64,000 nt of DNA, from positions 31,745-95,744 of the forward strand of contig NZ_MWLK01000024.1 of the NCBI RefSeq assembly GCF_002198715.1, given 5' to 3'. Under the pieces are notes generated by a model that worked only from the letters and a program-made list of their open reading frames with translations, did not search any database and was not told the DNA's origin. The position numbers and the translations under genes were made by a program. Shown here in pieces: positions 1 to 9,178 of the stretch (its first letter is position 1; every line of letters begins with the position of its first letter). Source of the DNA: Rhodomicrobium sp. R_RK_3. Its GTDB lineage: Bacteria > Pseudomonadota > Alphaproteobacteria > Rhizobiales > Rhodomicrobiaceae.

Positions 1-1708
1 GCAGTTCAACAGTCTGCTGCAGCCGCTGTCCTGGAGCGCCCGCGCCCGGCTCAGCGCCACCAGCGATTTCCGCATCGAGAACGGGCGCATCGCGGTGAAG
101 AGCCGGGATGTGTTCAAGAACGATCCGGTCAATCTGATCCGCATTTTCGCCGTCGCCGAGCGGAGCGACGTGCAGTTCCATCCGGAAGCCTTGCGCCTGG
201 TGCGCCATTCGCTGCGGCTGATCGACGACAATCTGCGCAACGATCCGGAAGCCAATCGGCTGTTCCTGGAAATCCTCACCTCGCGCACCCGGCCGGAGCT
301 GACGCTGCGGCGGATGAACGAGGCCGGCGTACTCGGCCGCTTCATCCCGGATTTCGGCCGCGTCGTCTCGATGATGCAGTTCAACATGTATCACCACTTC
401 ACGGTGGACGAGCATCTGATCCGCTCGGTCGGCGTGCTGGCGGCGATCGAGCGCGGCGCGCTGGAGCATGAATTGCCGCTTTCGACCGAGATCATCCGCA
501 ATGTCGAGAACCGCCGCGCGCTTTACGTGGCGACCTTCCTGCACGATGTTGCCAAGGGCCGCTGCCTGGACCATTCGCTGGCCGGGGCCCAGGTCGCCCG
601 CGATCTCGGCCCCCGGCTCGGCCTGCGTCCCGACGAGACCGCCACGGTCGCCTGGCTGATCGAGCATCATCTGGTGATGAGCCAGTTCGCCCAGAGCCGG
701 GATCTCTATGACGCCAAGACCATCCGCGACTTCGCCAATATCGTGCAGAGCCGGGAAATGCTGATGCTGCTGGTGATTTTGACCGCCGCCGACATCCGCG
801 CCGTCGGGCCGGGCGTGTGGACCGGCTGGAAGGGCCAGTTGCTGCGCCAGCTCTATTACGAGACCGAGCCGCTGCTGACCGGCGGCCATACCGGCACGCC
901 GCGCGAAACGCGCATCCGCACCGCCATCGCGGATTTCCGCAAGGCGATGGCGGGGCGGCCGGAAGAGGAGATCGAGGCCTTCATCGCCCGGCAGATTCCG
1001 GCCTATTGGGTGCGCTCGGACGTCGCCCATCAGCTCATGCACGCCAACCTGATCCGGCGGGCGGAGGACGAGCGGCTGGGGCTGGCCTATGAGATTACCA
1101 CCGACAGCTTCACCTCGCTGACCGAGCTGAACCTGTGGACCGCCGACCGCCCCGGCCTGATCGCCGCCATCGCAGGCGCCTGCGCGGCGGCCAAGTCGAA
1201 CATCGTCGGCGCGTTTCTCAGCACCACGCGCGACGGCATGGCGCTGAACAGCTTCCAGCTCCAGCGCCAATTCCCCGACGACCGCGAGGAGATGGAGTTC
1301 GCCGCCCGCATCGCCGCCAATATCGAACTGGCGCTGAAGGGCAAGCGCGATCTGCGCAAGATCATCTCGCAGCGGATACGGCCCCGCCCGAGGCTGGAGG
1401 CCTTCAGCGTCGAGCCGCGCATCAGCATCGACAATTCGCTGTCGGACGAGCTGACGGTGATCGAAGTGAACGGCCGCGACCGGACGGGCCTGCTGTTCGA
1501 TCTGGCCCGCATTCTGGGCAGCCTGAACATCGACATTTCCTCCGCCCATATCGCGACTTTCGGCGAAAAGGCGGTGGACGTGTTTTATGTCACCGATTCA
1601 ACGCGAAAGAAGATCACGCGCGAAGCGGTGCATAAGCAGCTTCGGGAGAAACTGCTTGAGGCCTTCGAGACGGACGGGGAATTGGTCTCGACCGATATGG
1701 AGAGCTGA
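1..1708 (+). CDS. glnD: Bifunctional uridylyltransferase/uridylyl-removing enzyme GlnD, 3' part
   Basis: GlnD adds UMP to and removes it from PII proteins in response to glutamine, and so sets the nitrogen status of the cell. The gene is cut by the left edge: the reading frame is open from base 2, so the GTG at 95 is internal. Visible parts are the end of the nucleotidyltransferase-linked helical region, an HD hydrolase domain (HDVAKG near base 540 and a downstream EHH near 660), and two C-terminal ACT domains, the second starting at about base 1450 (VIEVNGRDRTGLL). The following gene is murJ, the usual order in Hyphomicrobiales. The catalytic N-terminus lies outside the window. Confidence 0.97.
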   Translation, partial: QFNSLLQPLSWSARARLSATSDFRIENGRIAVKSRDVFKNDPVNLIRIFAVAERSDVQFHPEALRLVRHSLRLIDDNLRNDPEANRLFLEILTSRTRPELTLRRMNEAGVLGRFIPDFGRVVSMMQFNMYHHFTVDEHLIRSVGVLAAIERGALEHELPLSTEIIRNVENRRALYVATFLHDVAKGRCLDHSLAGAQVARDLGPRLGLRPDETATVAWLIEHHLVMSQFAQSRDLYDAKTIRDFANIVQSREMLMLLVILTAADIRAVGPGVWTGWKGQLLRQLYYETEPLLTGGHTGTPRETRIRTAIADFRKAMAGRPEEEIEAFIARQIPAYWVRSDVAHQLMHANLIRRAEDERLGLAYEITTDSFTSLTELNLWTADRPGLIAAIAGACAAAKSNIVGAFLSTTRDGMALNSFQLQRQFPDDREEMEFAARIAANIELALKGKRDLRKIISQRIRPRPRLEAFSVEPRISIDNSLSDELTVIEVNGRDRTGLLFDLARILGSLNIDISSAHIATFGEKAVDVFYVTDSTRKKITREAVHKQLREKLLEAFETDGELVSTDMES

Positions 1709-1740
1709 TGTGCTTTCCGTCTGGTCATAGCCTCCTTTTT

Positions 1741-1847
1741 GTCGTCCCCGCGAAAGCGGGGATCCAGTAAAGGGCAATGTCAGGCGCGGCGCTCTGCCTC
1801 GCGTCGAATGCTACGGAGGACTGGATCCCCGCTTTCGCGGGGATGAC
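1741..1847. repeat. REPIN-like paired palindromes
   Basis: The two ends are inverted copies of the same short palindrome. The left end reads GTCGTCCCCGCGAAAGCGGG followed by GATCCAG; the right end is CTGGATC followed by its complement and ATGAC. Each end is itself a hairpin (CCCCGCGAAAGCGGGG). About 60 bp of unrelated sequence lies between. The same architecture recurs at 16356-16438. Such pairs are spread by RAYT-type transposases; no RAYT gene is in this window. Confidence 0.75.
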
Positions 1848-1903
1848 AATTGTGTTTGTGGCGGGGGCTTCGCTCGCTCCGTCTTGATGCCGAGTTCCGC
1901 CGC

Positions 1904-1950
1904 GATTGGGCCCCGGCTCGCGGCTTCGCGCCATCCGGGGCGACGAGGCA
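1904..1950. repeat. Second palindromic repeat family, half copy
   Basis: This stretch (GATTGGGCCCCGGCTCGCGG and on to GGGGCGACGAG) matches the right half of the longer elements at 10960-11068 and 63589-63692. It lies in the glnD-murJ gap, just ahead of the murJ start, and is the reason a spurious upstream extension of murJ stays open. Confidence 0.55.
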
Positions 1951-2043
1951 CGGCCCGCCCCAACCAACGTAGCATGCGCATTTCGAAACCCGGCGCGCGC
2001 AGGCGCCTTGCTCCGGCGGCAAAGGCCAGCTATTGGCGTCGAC

Positions 2044-3600
2044 ATGAAACTCTATCGATCGATCGTCACCGTCAGCGGCTATACCGCCATCAGCCGCGTG
2101 CTGGGCTTCGTCCGGGACATGCTGACCGCCGCCGTCATCGGCGCGGGCCCCGTCGCCGACGCCTTCTTCGTGGCGTTCCGGTTGCCGAACCTGTTCCGCT
2201 CGCTCTTCGCCGAGGGCGCCTTCAACTCCGCCTTCGTGCCGCTCTTCACCAAGAACCTGCAGACGGACGGTCAAAACGGCGCGCGCCGATTCGCCGAGGA
2301 AGCGCTGGCGGTGCTGCTTACGGCGCTGCTCATCATGACGGCGCTCGCCGAAATCTTCATGCCCTGGCTGGTGGCGCTGATCGCGCCCGGCTTCGGCGAC
2401 AATGCGGAAAAATTCGACCTCGCCGTGCTGCTGACGCGGATCACCTTCCCCTATCTGCTCTGCATGTCGCTGACGGCGCTATCCGCGGGCATCCTCAACG
2501 CGCTCGGACGCTTCGCCGCCGCCGCCGCCGCGCCGATCATCCTCAATGTGGTGCTCGCCGCCGCCATGATCCTGGCCTTCTCGCTCGGCCTGAAGGACCG
2601 GCCGGAAGCCGCCATCATCCTGGCCTGGGCGGTGTCGGTCGCCGGTTTTGCCCAGCTTGCCTTCCTGGCCGTCGCCGCCAGCCGCCAGGACATGAATCTG
2701 CGCTTCCGCCTGCCGCGCCTGACGCCGCAGATCAAACGGCTGTTCAAGCTCGCACTGCCGGGCGTCGCCACCGCCGGCATCACCCAGATCAACCTGTTCA
2801 TCGGCACCATGATCGCCTCGCTGGCCGAGGGCGCGGTCTCCTATCTCTATTACGCCGACCGCATCAACCAATTGCCGCTCGGCATCGTCGGCATCGCCAT
2901 CGGCGTGGTCTTGCTGCCGGAATTGTCCGCCAAGCTGCATGGCGGCGACACCAAGGCGGCGATGTACAGCCATAACCGCTCGCTGGAATTCGCGCTGCTC
3001 TTGACCGTGCCCGCCGCCGCAGCGCTCTGCGTCGTGCCGGGGCCGATCATCCAGGTGCTGTTCCAGCGCGGCGCCTTCTCCGCCGCCGACACCAGCGCCG
3101 TCGCCACCGCGCTCGCCGCCTTCGCGGTGGGCCTGCCGGCCTCGGTCCTGATCCGCGTCTTCCTGCCGGGGTTTTTCGCCCGCGAGGACACCAGCACGCC
3201 GATGCTGTTCGCCGGCGTCAGCGCGCTGGTGAACATTTTGGGCTCGCTCAGCCTGTTCTTCGTCATCGGCCATGTCGGCATCGCCATCGCGACCAGCCTC
3301 GCCGCCTGGACCTACGCCATCATGCTCGGCGCGACGCTGATCCGGCGCGGCCATTTCGTCGCCGACGCGGCGCTGAAGCGGAGGGGGGCGCTGATCGTCC
3401 TGGCGAGCGCCGTGATGGCGCTGGCGCTGTGGGGCGCATCCTATCCACTGGAGCGGTTTTTTGCCCCGGTGAACGGGCTGGTGGTGCAGATGCTGGCGCT
3501 GGGCGCGCTGATCGCGGGCGGCGGGGTGGTATATCTGGCGGCCGCCCAGGCGACGGGCGCGGCGAATTACCGGTCGCTGCTACGGGTGGCGCGGGGGTAG
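2044..3600 (+). CDS. murJ: Lipid II flippase MurJ (MviN)
   Basis: MurJ flips lipid II across the inner membrane for peptidoglycan synthesis. The 518-residue product has the family N-terminus (MKLYRSIVTVSGYTAISRVL) followed by the RDML segment, and about 14 hydrophobic helices through to the C-terminus, the normal size for the family. The frame is open further upstream to 1906, but that stretch is repeat DNA and has no membrane helix, so the ATG at 2044 is chosen. It follows glnD, the usual alphaproteobacterial order. Confidence 0.96.
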   Translation: MKLYRSIVTVSGYTAISRVLGFVRDMLTAAVIGAGPVADAFFVAFRLPNLFRSLFAEGAFNSAFVPLFTKNLQTDGQNGARRFAEEALAVLLTALLIMTALAEIFMPWLVALIAPGFGDNAEKFDLAVLLTRITFPYLLCMSLTALSAGILNALGRFAAAAAAPIILNVVLAAAMILAFSLGLKDRPEAAIILAWAVSVAGFAQLAFLAVAASRQDMNLRFRLPRLTPQIKRLFKLALPGVATAGITQINLFIGTMIASLAEGAVSYLYYADRINQLPLGIVGIAIGVVLLPELSAKLHGGDTKAAMYSHNRSLEFALLLTVPAAAALCVVPGPIIQVLFQRGAFSAADTSAVATALAAFAVGLPASVLIRVFLPGFFAREDTSTPMLFAGVSALVNILGSLSLFFVIGHVGIAIATSLAAWTYAIMLGATLIRRGHFVADAALKRRGALIVLASAVMALALWGASYPLERFFAPVNGLVVQMLALGALIAGGGVVYLAAAQATGAANYRSLLRVARG

Positions 3601-3712
3601 GGCCGACGCGGCAGCGCCCCGCGCCGCGCCTCTTGTTCCAAATAGAGACGCCCTCTAAGCTTTCGGAAGCGACCGGCGCAATGCGCCATGATCTGGTTCA
3701 GCGGAGGGATGC

Positions 3713-4627
3713 ATGGCTGAGCGCAAGGCCGTGATCGATTGGCTGCTCGATTCGGACCCGGCGATCCGCTGGCAGGTCTTGCGCGACCTCACCGATGCGC
3801 CCGAAGCCGAAGTCGCCGCCGAACGCGCGCGTGTCGCCAAGGAAGGCTGGGGCGCGCGGCTGCTCGCGCTCCAGGCGCCCGGCGGCCAATGGGGCGCCGA
3901 GGATGACGACGGCTGGATGACCAGCGTCTACATGCTGGCGCTGCTCAAGGATCTCGGCGTCGATCCGGCGGCCGAGGAGGCGCGCAGGGCGCTCGGCCTC
4001 TTTCGCGAGCGGATCACCTGGTGGCAGCTCGATGGCCGCCCCTTCTTCGACGGCGAGACCGAAGCCTGCATCAACGGCCGCATCCTATTGGCGGGCGCTT
4101 ATTTCGGCGAGGATTGCGACCGGCTGCTGGATCGCCTGCTGGGCGAACAGCTTGCCGATGGCGGCTGGAATTGCGAAGCGCCGCCCAGCGCACGCTCCTC
4201 GTTCCACAGCACGATCTGCGTCGTGGAAGGGCTGCTGGAATATGAGCGGGCGCGCGGGGCGAAGCCGGCGGTGACGCAGGCGCGGCGGCGCGCGGAGGAC
4301 TATCTGATGGAGCGGCGCATGTTGCGGTCGTTGACATCAGGCGAGGTCATCAACGAGCGCTGGACGCGCTTCGGCTTCCCGGTCTCCTGGCATTTCGACG
4401 TGCTGCGCGGCCTGGATTATTTGCGCAGCGCCGGGGTGCGCCCGGACGGCAGGCTCGCCGAGGCGGTGGGGTGGGTGGCGAAGGCGCGGGACGAGGACGG
4501 GCGCTGGGCGCTCGACGCCGCGCATTGGGACCACATCGCCGCGCCGTTCGAACTGGAGGACGGGGTCGGCAGGGCGAGTAGGTGGAATACGCTGCGGGCT
4601 ATGCGGGTGTTGGAATGGGCGCGCTGA
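3713..4627 (+). CDS. Terpenoid-cyclase/prenyltransferase-fold (alpha-alpha toroid) protein, unknown function
   Basis: The 304-residue protein has repeated glycine-tryptophan motifs like the QW repeats of squalene cyclases: GGQWG near residue 60, DGGWNC near 150 and DGRWALD near 265, between helix-rich stretches. This pattern points to the squalene-cyclase/prenyltransferase toroid fold. It is less than half the length of a real squalene-hopene cyclase, and I do not see the catalytic DxDD motif, so cyclase activity should not be assumed. It sits between murJ and trpS, which are normally adjacent, so it is part of an accessory insert. ATG at 3713 follows a GGAGGG-type ribosome site. Confidence 0.75.
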   Translation: MAERKAVIDWLLDSDPAIRWQVLRDLTDAPEAEVAAERARVAKEGWGARLLALQAPGGQWGAEDDDGWMTSVYMLALLKDLGVDPAAEEARRALGLFRERITWWQLDGRPFFDGETEACINGRILLAGAYFGEDCDRLLDRLLGEQLADGGWNCEAPPSARSSFHSTICVVEGLLEYERARGAKPAVTQARRRAEDYLMERRMLRSLTSGEVINERWTRFGFPVSWHFDVLRGLDYLRSAGVRPDGRLAEAVGWVAKARDEDGRWALDAAHWDHIAAPFELEDGVGRASRWNTLRAMRVLEWAR

Positions 4628-4698
4628 CGTAGCATCAAATATATTGAGGAAAGGGACTGACCAGCAGCTGTTGGAGCAATTTTAGAAGCCGAACCCAC

Positions 4699-4738
4699 AA
4701 ATAATGGCTGGACTCATAATCGAGTTGAGCCATTATTT
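4699..4738. other. Perfect 11-bp inverted repeat (hairpin)
   Basis: AAATAATGGCT at 4699-4709 is repeated as its exact reverse complement at 4728-4738, with an 18-base centre that has a short inner match (GACTC/GAGTT). It lies 72 bp after the cyclase-fold gene and 82 bp before the 37-aa gene. There is no T-run, so a classical terminator is unlikely; an operator, transcript-end hairpin or remnant repeat are alternatives. Confidence 0.6.
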
Positions 4739-4819
4739 CGTTGTGTTTCGGTTTCATCAACCTTTGACTTGCGCATGCCTCTGAGCGCGGGCTCCTGCCA
4801 AGAAAGGAGGTGATAATAA

Positions 4820-4933
4820 ATGGCTGATCGCAAGATTGGCCGGGATGCCCGGAATGGGCAATTTATCCCCGTCAAAGTCGCACAAGGGCGGAAGTCAACC
4901 GCAGTTGTGGAGACAGTGAAGACGAAAAAATAG
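4820..4933 (+). CDS. Small basic protein of 37 residues, conserved-looking family
   Basis: A near-perfect ribosome site (AAAGGAGGTGATAATAA, 4803-4819) precedes this short frame. The product starts MADRKIGRDARNGQFIPVKV and ends in VVETVKTKK. It has the pattern RDxxxGxF...STxVVETVK that I recall from small uncharacterised proteobacterial proteins often annotated near mobile or defence genes. It has no membrane segment or cysteine and is strongly basic. Function is unknown. Its neighbour on the opposite strand is the HEPN-like gene. Confidence 0.6.
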   Translation: MADRKIGRDARNGQFIPVKVAQGRKSTAVVETVKTKK

Positions 4934-5026
4934 GACGGCTTACTACCTGACCTAATTTTCGACTTCGGGCGGCAGCCAGATTCGTGCCCTGGCCGTTTCC
5001 CTCCTGTATACGACTATAAAGCTCGA

Positions 5027-5962
5027 TCAGCTTGCCTCAGCCTGTCCTTCTAATTCGTGATTGTTTTGAAGGAGTTTCAACTGCGGTTGCTGATTCATCT
5101 CCCTCATATCCTTAACCATCTCAGTGATCGTCGCAATGCCGATCCCGAAGAGATTGTCAGCTCCCATTTCATCAAGAGAGTCGCGCGGGTGCATCAGAGG
5201 GTTCCGATCAAGCTGCCTGATGCGATCAAGCATTGCGATAACCTTGCGGCTTGGATATTTTTTACTTGGATCAGATTTTGTCAGATCATCAAGCGCAATT
5301 ATATAGTCATTCCAACTCTTAAACTCCCTAGGCGATTGGCTTGCGGATGAATGATATTCGGCCATCACGACCTCAAGTGCACGTAGAGTATGAAAACCAG
5401 ACGCCGTATAGCTTTCGAGAGCTAAACAACGTCCCGCGAGCCGCAATTCTTCTAGCGCCAGCGTCGGCACGAGGGGCCGGATCGACTCGTGTACTCGATG
5501 ATCCGCGTAATGCAGCAGCGTTTCAATATCGTAACCAAGCTTGCGGTTTCCAATGAAATAGGTCTCGCATTTCCTACATTCTGCGGAAAATACAGACTTG
5601 AATACAGACAATGCTTCTTTGAGCTCATTGAGCGCCCAAGTGGGGAATTCGGCCGAAAAATCTAATTCGTCTTTAAATATCGCCGCTTTTCCGGGTTCCG
5701 TGTTATAGAAATGAGCAGTAACGAGTTCGTGATGCTTTTTTGATACATTCAGCGCGTCGGTTTTCACAAGATCGAAGGTATGCTGACCTTTCGCGAACTC
5801 ATAAAAGGCATCCCTGATCGGCATAAGGCCAACAAATACATCCCCGTAGTTATGCGATCTTTGATCCATAATCCTTTCGGCGGCCCCAAGATAAGAGCCA
5901 AGCTCAAACAACTTAATGACATCCAACCGTTTCACAGCCGAATCCTCTTCACTCGTAATCAA
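5027..5962 (-). CDS. HEPN-like protein, possible abortive-infection RNase
   Basis: The 311-residue protein is mostly helical and of unknown family. Near the C-terminus (about residue 255) it carries RNPLMH, which fits the HEPN RNase motif (Arg, then a polar residue, then His after four to six positions), inside the context QLDRNPLMHPRD. HEPN domains act as metal-independent RNases in many toxin and defence systems. The gene is clearly lower in GC than its neighbours, lies on the opposite strand, and interrupts the conserved murJ-trpS order, all signs of transfer. The domain assignment rests on the motif and helical context only. Confidence 0.7.
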   Translation of the reverse strand: MITSEEDSAVKRLDVIKLFELGSYLGAAERIMDQRSHNYGDVFVGLMPIRDAFYEFAKGQHTFDLVKTDALNVSKKHHELVTAHFYNTEPGKAAIFKDELDFSAEFPTWALNELKEALSVFKSVFSAECRKCETYFIGNRKLGYDIETLLHYADHRVHESIRPLVPTLALEELRLAGRCLALESYTASGFHTLRALEVVMAEYHSSASQSPREFKSWNDYIIALDDLTKSDPSKKYPSRKVIAMLDRIRQLDRNPLMHPRDSLDEMGADNLFGIGIATITEMVKDMREMNQQPQLKLLQNNHELEGQAEAS

Positions 5963-6173
5963 GACGTAGCGTGAACCACGTTTGCAGAAATTAACGCATC
6001 CGCAGATTCGCTATCTTTGTCATGTTCGTAATGACCCGAATAGCCGCCAGGAAAACAACGAATCTGAAGTCTAACCCAATCTGTTCCCGTTAGCGTCTAC
6101 TCCACGACCTTCCCCCCACCAAACCCCTTGCACCCCGTGCCGCCCTGCGCGATAAGCCGCCCGGAGGCTCATC

Positions 6174-7208
6174 ATGACACCTGACAAGCGCGTATTTTCC
6201 GGCGTCCAGCCGACCGGCAATCTGCATCTGGGCAATTATCTCGGCGCCATCGTCAAATTCGTCGAGCTGCAGAAGGAGGCGCCCTGCCTGTTCTGCGTCG
6301 TCGACATGCATGCGATCACCGTCTGGCAGGACCCGGACGAGTTGCGCCGGAACACGCGCGAAGTCACCGCCGCCTTCATCGCCGCCGGCATCGACGCGGA
6401 CAAGCACATCATCTTCAACCAGAGCGCCGTATCCGGCCATGCAGAGCTCGCCTGGGTGCTGAATTGCGTCGCGCGCATGGGCTGGCTGAGCCGGATGACC
6501 CAGTTCAAGGAGAAGGCCGGCAAGGACCGCGAAAACGCCTCGGTCGGCCTGTTCGCCTATCCGAACCTGATGGCGGCCGACATCCTGCTCTACCGCGCCA
6601 CCCATGTGCCGGTCGGCGACGACCAGAAGCAGCATCTGGAGCTGGCGCGCGACATTGCGCAGAAATTCAATAATGATTACGCGGCCTTCTGCACTAGGGA
6701 AGGTTTTCCGGACGGCTTCTTCCCGCTGCCCGAGCCGCTGATTTCGGGCCCCGCCACCCGTGTCATGTCGCTCAGGGACGGCACCAAGAAGATGAGCAAA
6801 TCGGACCCGTCCGACGCCTCGCGCATCAACCTGACCGACAGCGCTGACGACATCGCCAAGAAGATCCGCAAGGCCAAGACCGATCCCGAGCCGCTGCCGA
6901 CCGAGATCGACGGGCTGAAGGAGCGTCCCGAGGCGGACAATCTGATCGGCATCTACGCGGCGCTGACACAGTCCGACAAGGCGGGGGTGCTGCGGGAGTT
7001 CGGCGGCGCGCCGTTCTCGAAATTCAAGGCGGCGCTGATCGATGTGTCCGTCGAGAAGCTCGGCCCCATCGGCGACACCATGAATCGCCTTTCCGCGGAT
7101 CACACCTATATCGATAATGTGTTGAGAAGCGGCGTGGAACGGGCGCGGGAGATCGCGTCGGTGCATTTGCGTCACGTCAAAGACATAGTAGGATTTCTGC
7201 AGAGCTGA
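6174..7208 (+). CDS. trpS: Tryptophanyl-tRNA synthetase
   Basis: TrpS charges tRNA-Trp. The 344-residue product has the class I signature regions: [13 protein letters not shown] near residue 15 (the HIGH motif) and KMSKSDPS near residue 205 (the KMSKS motif). The length is normal for the family. ATG at 6174 follows GGAGGCTCATC. In relatives it directly follows murJ; here about 2.5 kb of accessory DNA separates them. Confidence 0.98.
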   Translation: MTPDKRVFSGVQPTGNLHLGNYLGAIVKFVELQKEAPCLFCVVDMHAITVWQDPDELRRNTREVTAAFIAAGIDADKHIIFNQSAVSGHAELAWVLNCVARMGWLSRMTQFKEKAGKDRENASVGLFAYPNLMAADILLYRATHVPVGDDQKQHLELARDIAQKFNNDYAAFCTREGFPDGFFPLPEPLISGPATRVMSLRDGTKKMSKSDPSDASRINLTDSADDIAKKIRKAKTDPEPLPTEIDGLKERPEADNLIGIYAALTQSDKAGVLREFGGAPFSKFKAALIDVSVEKLGPIGDTMNRLSADHTYIDNVLRSGVERAREIASVHLRHVKDIVGFLQS

Positions 7209-7229
7209 ACGCCAGATGTGAGAAGCCCG

Positions 7230-7739
7230 ATGCCCAATCGCACGATCCGAACGATTTTCCACGAGGGGCATCGGCGCAAATTCCTGGTGGTGGTGGACGA
7301 ATCGCCCGAGGCGGAGATGGCGCTGGCCTATGCCGTCCGCCGGGCGCGGCGCACGCTGGGCGGGGTCTCGATGCTCTACGTGATCGAGCCCGCCGATTTC
7401 CAGCATTGGCTGGGCGTCGAGGAGGCCTATCGCGAGGAGGCGCAGGCCAAAGCCAAGGCGGTGTTCCGGCTGCATGCGCGCAAGCTGAAGCTGTGGGGTT
7501 TTGAGGATATTTCGCTCGACGAGATCATCCGCGAGGGCACAAGGGCCGAGCAGATCAGCAATCTGATCCATGAAGACCCCGATATCGGCATTCTGGTGCT
7601 GGGCGCCTCGGTCAGCGCGGAAGGGCCGGGGCCGCTGGTTTCCTCTCTGGCGGGCGGCAAGAATGCGGGCAGTTTCCCGATCCCGATCACCGTCGTGCCG
7701 GGCGGATTGACCTTGGAAGAGATTGAAGCATTGGCGTAA
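7230..7739 (+). CDS. Universal stress protein, UspA family
   Basis: The product (169 residues) has the Usp fold pattern: a first strand KFLVVVDES near the start, a helix with EAEMALAYAVRRARR, and a late strand-loop GILVLGAS followed by a glycine-rich stretch close to the nucleotide-binding G-x9-G(S/T) element. An in-frame GTG at 7218 exists, but ATG 7230 gives the better-conserved start. It lies 21 bp behind trpS, the usual neighbour in Hyphomicrobiales, and is probably cotranscribed with it. Confidence 0.85.
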   Translation: MPNRTIRTIFHEGHRRKFLVVVDESPEAEMALAYAVRRARRTLGGVSMLYVIEPADFQHWLGVEEAYREEAQAKAKAVFRLHARKLKLWGFEDISLDEIIREGTRAEQISNLIHEDPDIGILVLGASVSAEGPGPLVSSLAGGKNAGSFPIPITVVPGGLTLEEIEALA

Positions 7740-7871
7740 TCGGCCAAGGCTTGCGGCCAATCGCGCCTTGAATTTTGTGCCGCAGCGTCCCACTATGCTG
7801 TAGAACAATTCTAAACTGTCAGGCGCGAAACCGTTCCCGGCGCGGGACGTGCGCGTAAGAGGCGATTTCCC

Positions 7872-8432
7872 ATGTTCATCCAGACCGAAGCCACCCCGAA
7901 CCCGGCGACGCTGAAGTTCATTCCCGGCAGTGCCGTGCTGCCGAGCGGCACGCGCGAGTTCCGTGACGCCGAAACCGCCGCCGGGGCCTCCCCGCTTGCC
8001 GCGCGGCTGTTCGAAGTCGAAGGCGTGACCGGCGTGTTCCTGGGCAGCGATTTCATCTCCGTCACCAAGAGCGGCGGTGAATGGCAGCATCTGAAGCCCG
8101 CACTGCTCGGCGCCATCATGGAGCATTATCTGTCCGGCGCTCCTGCCGTGACCGACCTGCCCGAGGGCGACGGCCACACCGCCGGCGAGCATACCGGCGA
8201 GGATGGCGAGATCGTCCAGACCATCAAGGAGCTGCTGGATACGCGCGTGCGCCCGGCCGTTGCCCAGGATGGCGGCGACATCGTCTTCCACGGCTATGAA
8301 GACGGCGTGGTGTTCCTGCATATGCGCGGCGCCTGCTCCGGCTGCCCGTCCTCGACGGCGACGCTGCGGCACGGCATCGAGAACCTGCTCCGGCATTTCA
8401 TCCCCGAAGTGCAGGAAGTGCGGGCGGTCTAG
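7872..8432 (+). CDS. nfuA: NifU-like iron-sulfur scaffold/carrier, Nfu family
   Basis: Nfu proteins carry Fe-S clusters to target apoproteins. The 186-residue product has the Nfu N-terminal domain (FIQTEATPNPATLKF at the very start) and a C-terminal NifU domain with the cluster-binding CxxC in CSGCPSS near residue 155. Both domains are complete. The order trpS-usp-nfu is conserved in related genomes. Confidence 0.93.
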   Translation: MFIQTEATPNPATLKFIPGSAVLPSGTREFRDAETAAGASPLAARLFEVEGVTGVFLGSDFISVTKSGGEWQHLKPALLGAIMEHYLSGAPAVTDLPEGDGHTAGEHTGEDGEIVQTIKELLDTRVRPAVAQDGGDIVFHGYEDGVVFLHMRGACSGCPSSTATLRHGIENLLRHFIPEVQEVRAV

Positions 8433-8558
8433 CCAGATAGTCTGAGCGCGGGCCCCCTCACCCGGTCGCTTGCGCGCCCGCCCTCTCCCCTCGAGGCAGA
8501 GGGCTTTCGCCGAAGGCGGGTGGGTGCCTACCACCCGCTCCGCAACACCCGGTGTCCC

Positions 8559-9143
8559 ATGGCCGACCCGATTTCGACGGACGCCCTCGAGCAGATCTTC
8601 CTCAAGGCGCGGACCCACGAAAAATGGCTCGACAAACCCGTCGACGAAGCCCTGCTGCGCCGCCTCGTCGAGATCATGGAACTCGGACCGACGACCTCCA
8701 ACAGCTTGCCGGCGCGCATCGTCTTCGTCCGCTCCGCCGAGGCCAAACGGCGCCTCGAGCCCTTGCTGGACAAAGGCAACCGCGCCAAGACCATGCAGGC
8801 GCCCGTCACCGCGCTGATCGGTTACGACCTGCAATTCACGCAGAAGCTCGGCAAAACCTATCCGCATAAGCCCCGCGCCCCCGAATGGTACGCGGGCAAC
8901 GAGGCGGCCACCGCTTTCCGCAACGGCTCGCTGCAGGGCGCCTATTTCATCATCGCCGCCCGCGCCTTGGGGCTCGACACCGGCCCGATGTCCGGCTTCG
9001 ACAATGACGCCGTCGACCGCGAATTCTTCCCCGGCGGACAGGTGAAGTCGAATTTCATCTGTTCCCTCGGCTATGGCGACCCGACCGTGCTGTTGCCGCG
9101 CTGGCCCCGCCTCGACTTCGACGAAGTGGCAAAATTCGTATAG
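8559..9143 (+). CDS. Nitroreductase-family protein, RutE/malonic semialdehyde reductase type
   Basis: This 194-residue FMN-dependent oxidoreductase has the RutE-like pattern: EIMELGPTTSNSLPARIVFV near residue 40, a central helix with GSLQGAYFIIAARALGLDTG, and a C-terminal SLGYGDP strand. RutE reduces malonic semialdehyde to 3-hydroxypropionate in pyrimidine breakdown; no other rut genes are in the window, so the substrate is open. ATG 8559 is preferred to an in-frame GTG at 8520 because the extra residues are not family-like. Confidence 0.85.
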   Translation: MADPISTDALEQIFLKARTHEKWLDKPVDEALLRRLVEIMELGPTTSNSLPARIVFVRSAEAKRRLEPLLDKGNRAKTMQAPVTALIGYDLQFTQKLGKTYPHKPRAPEWYAGNEAATAFRNGSLQGAYFIIAARALGLDTGPMSGFDNDAVDREFFPGGQVKSNFICSLGYGDPTVLLPRWPRLDFDEVAKFV

Positions 9144-9178
9144 AGTGCGCGCACTCCCAAACCCTCCCGGCATCCAGC

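Noticed and set aside
6090..9173. 1027-codon open frame on the minus strand across trpS, usp, nfuA and the nitroreductase
   Set aside because: It is the antisense shadow of four clear genes, with low-complexity Arg/Gly/Ala-rich sequence typical of high-GC DNA.
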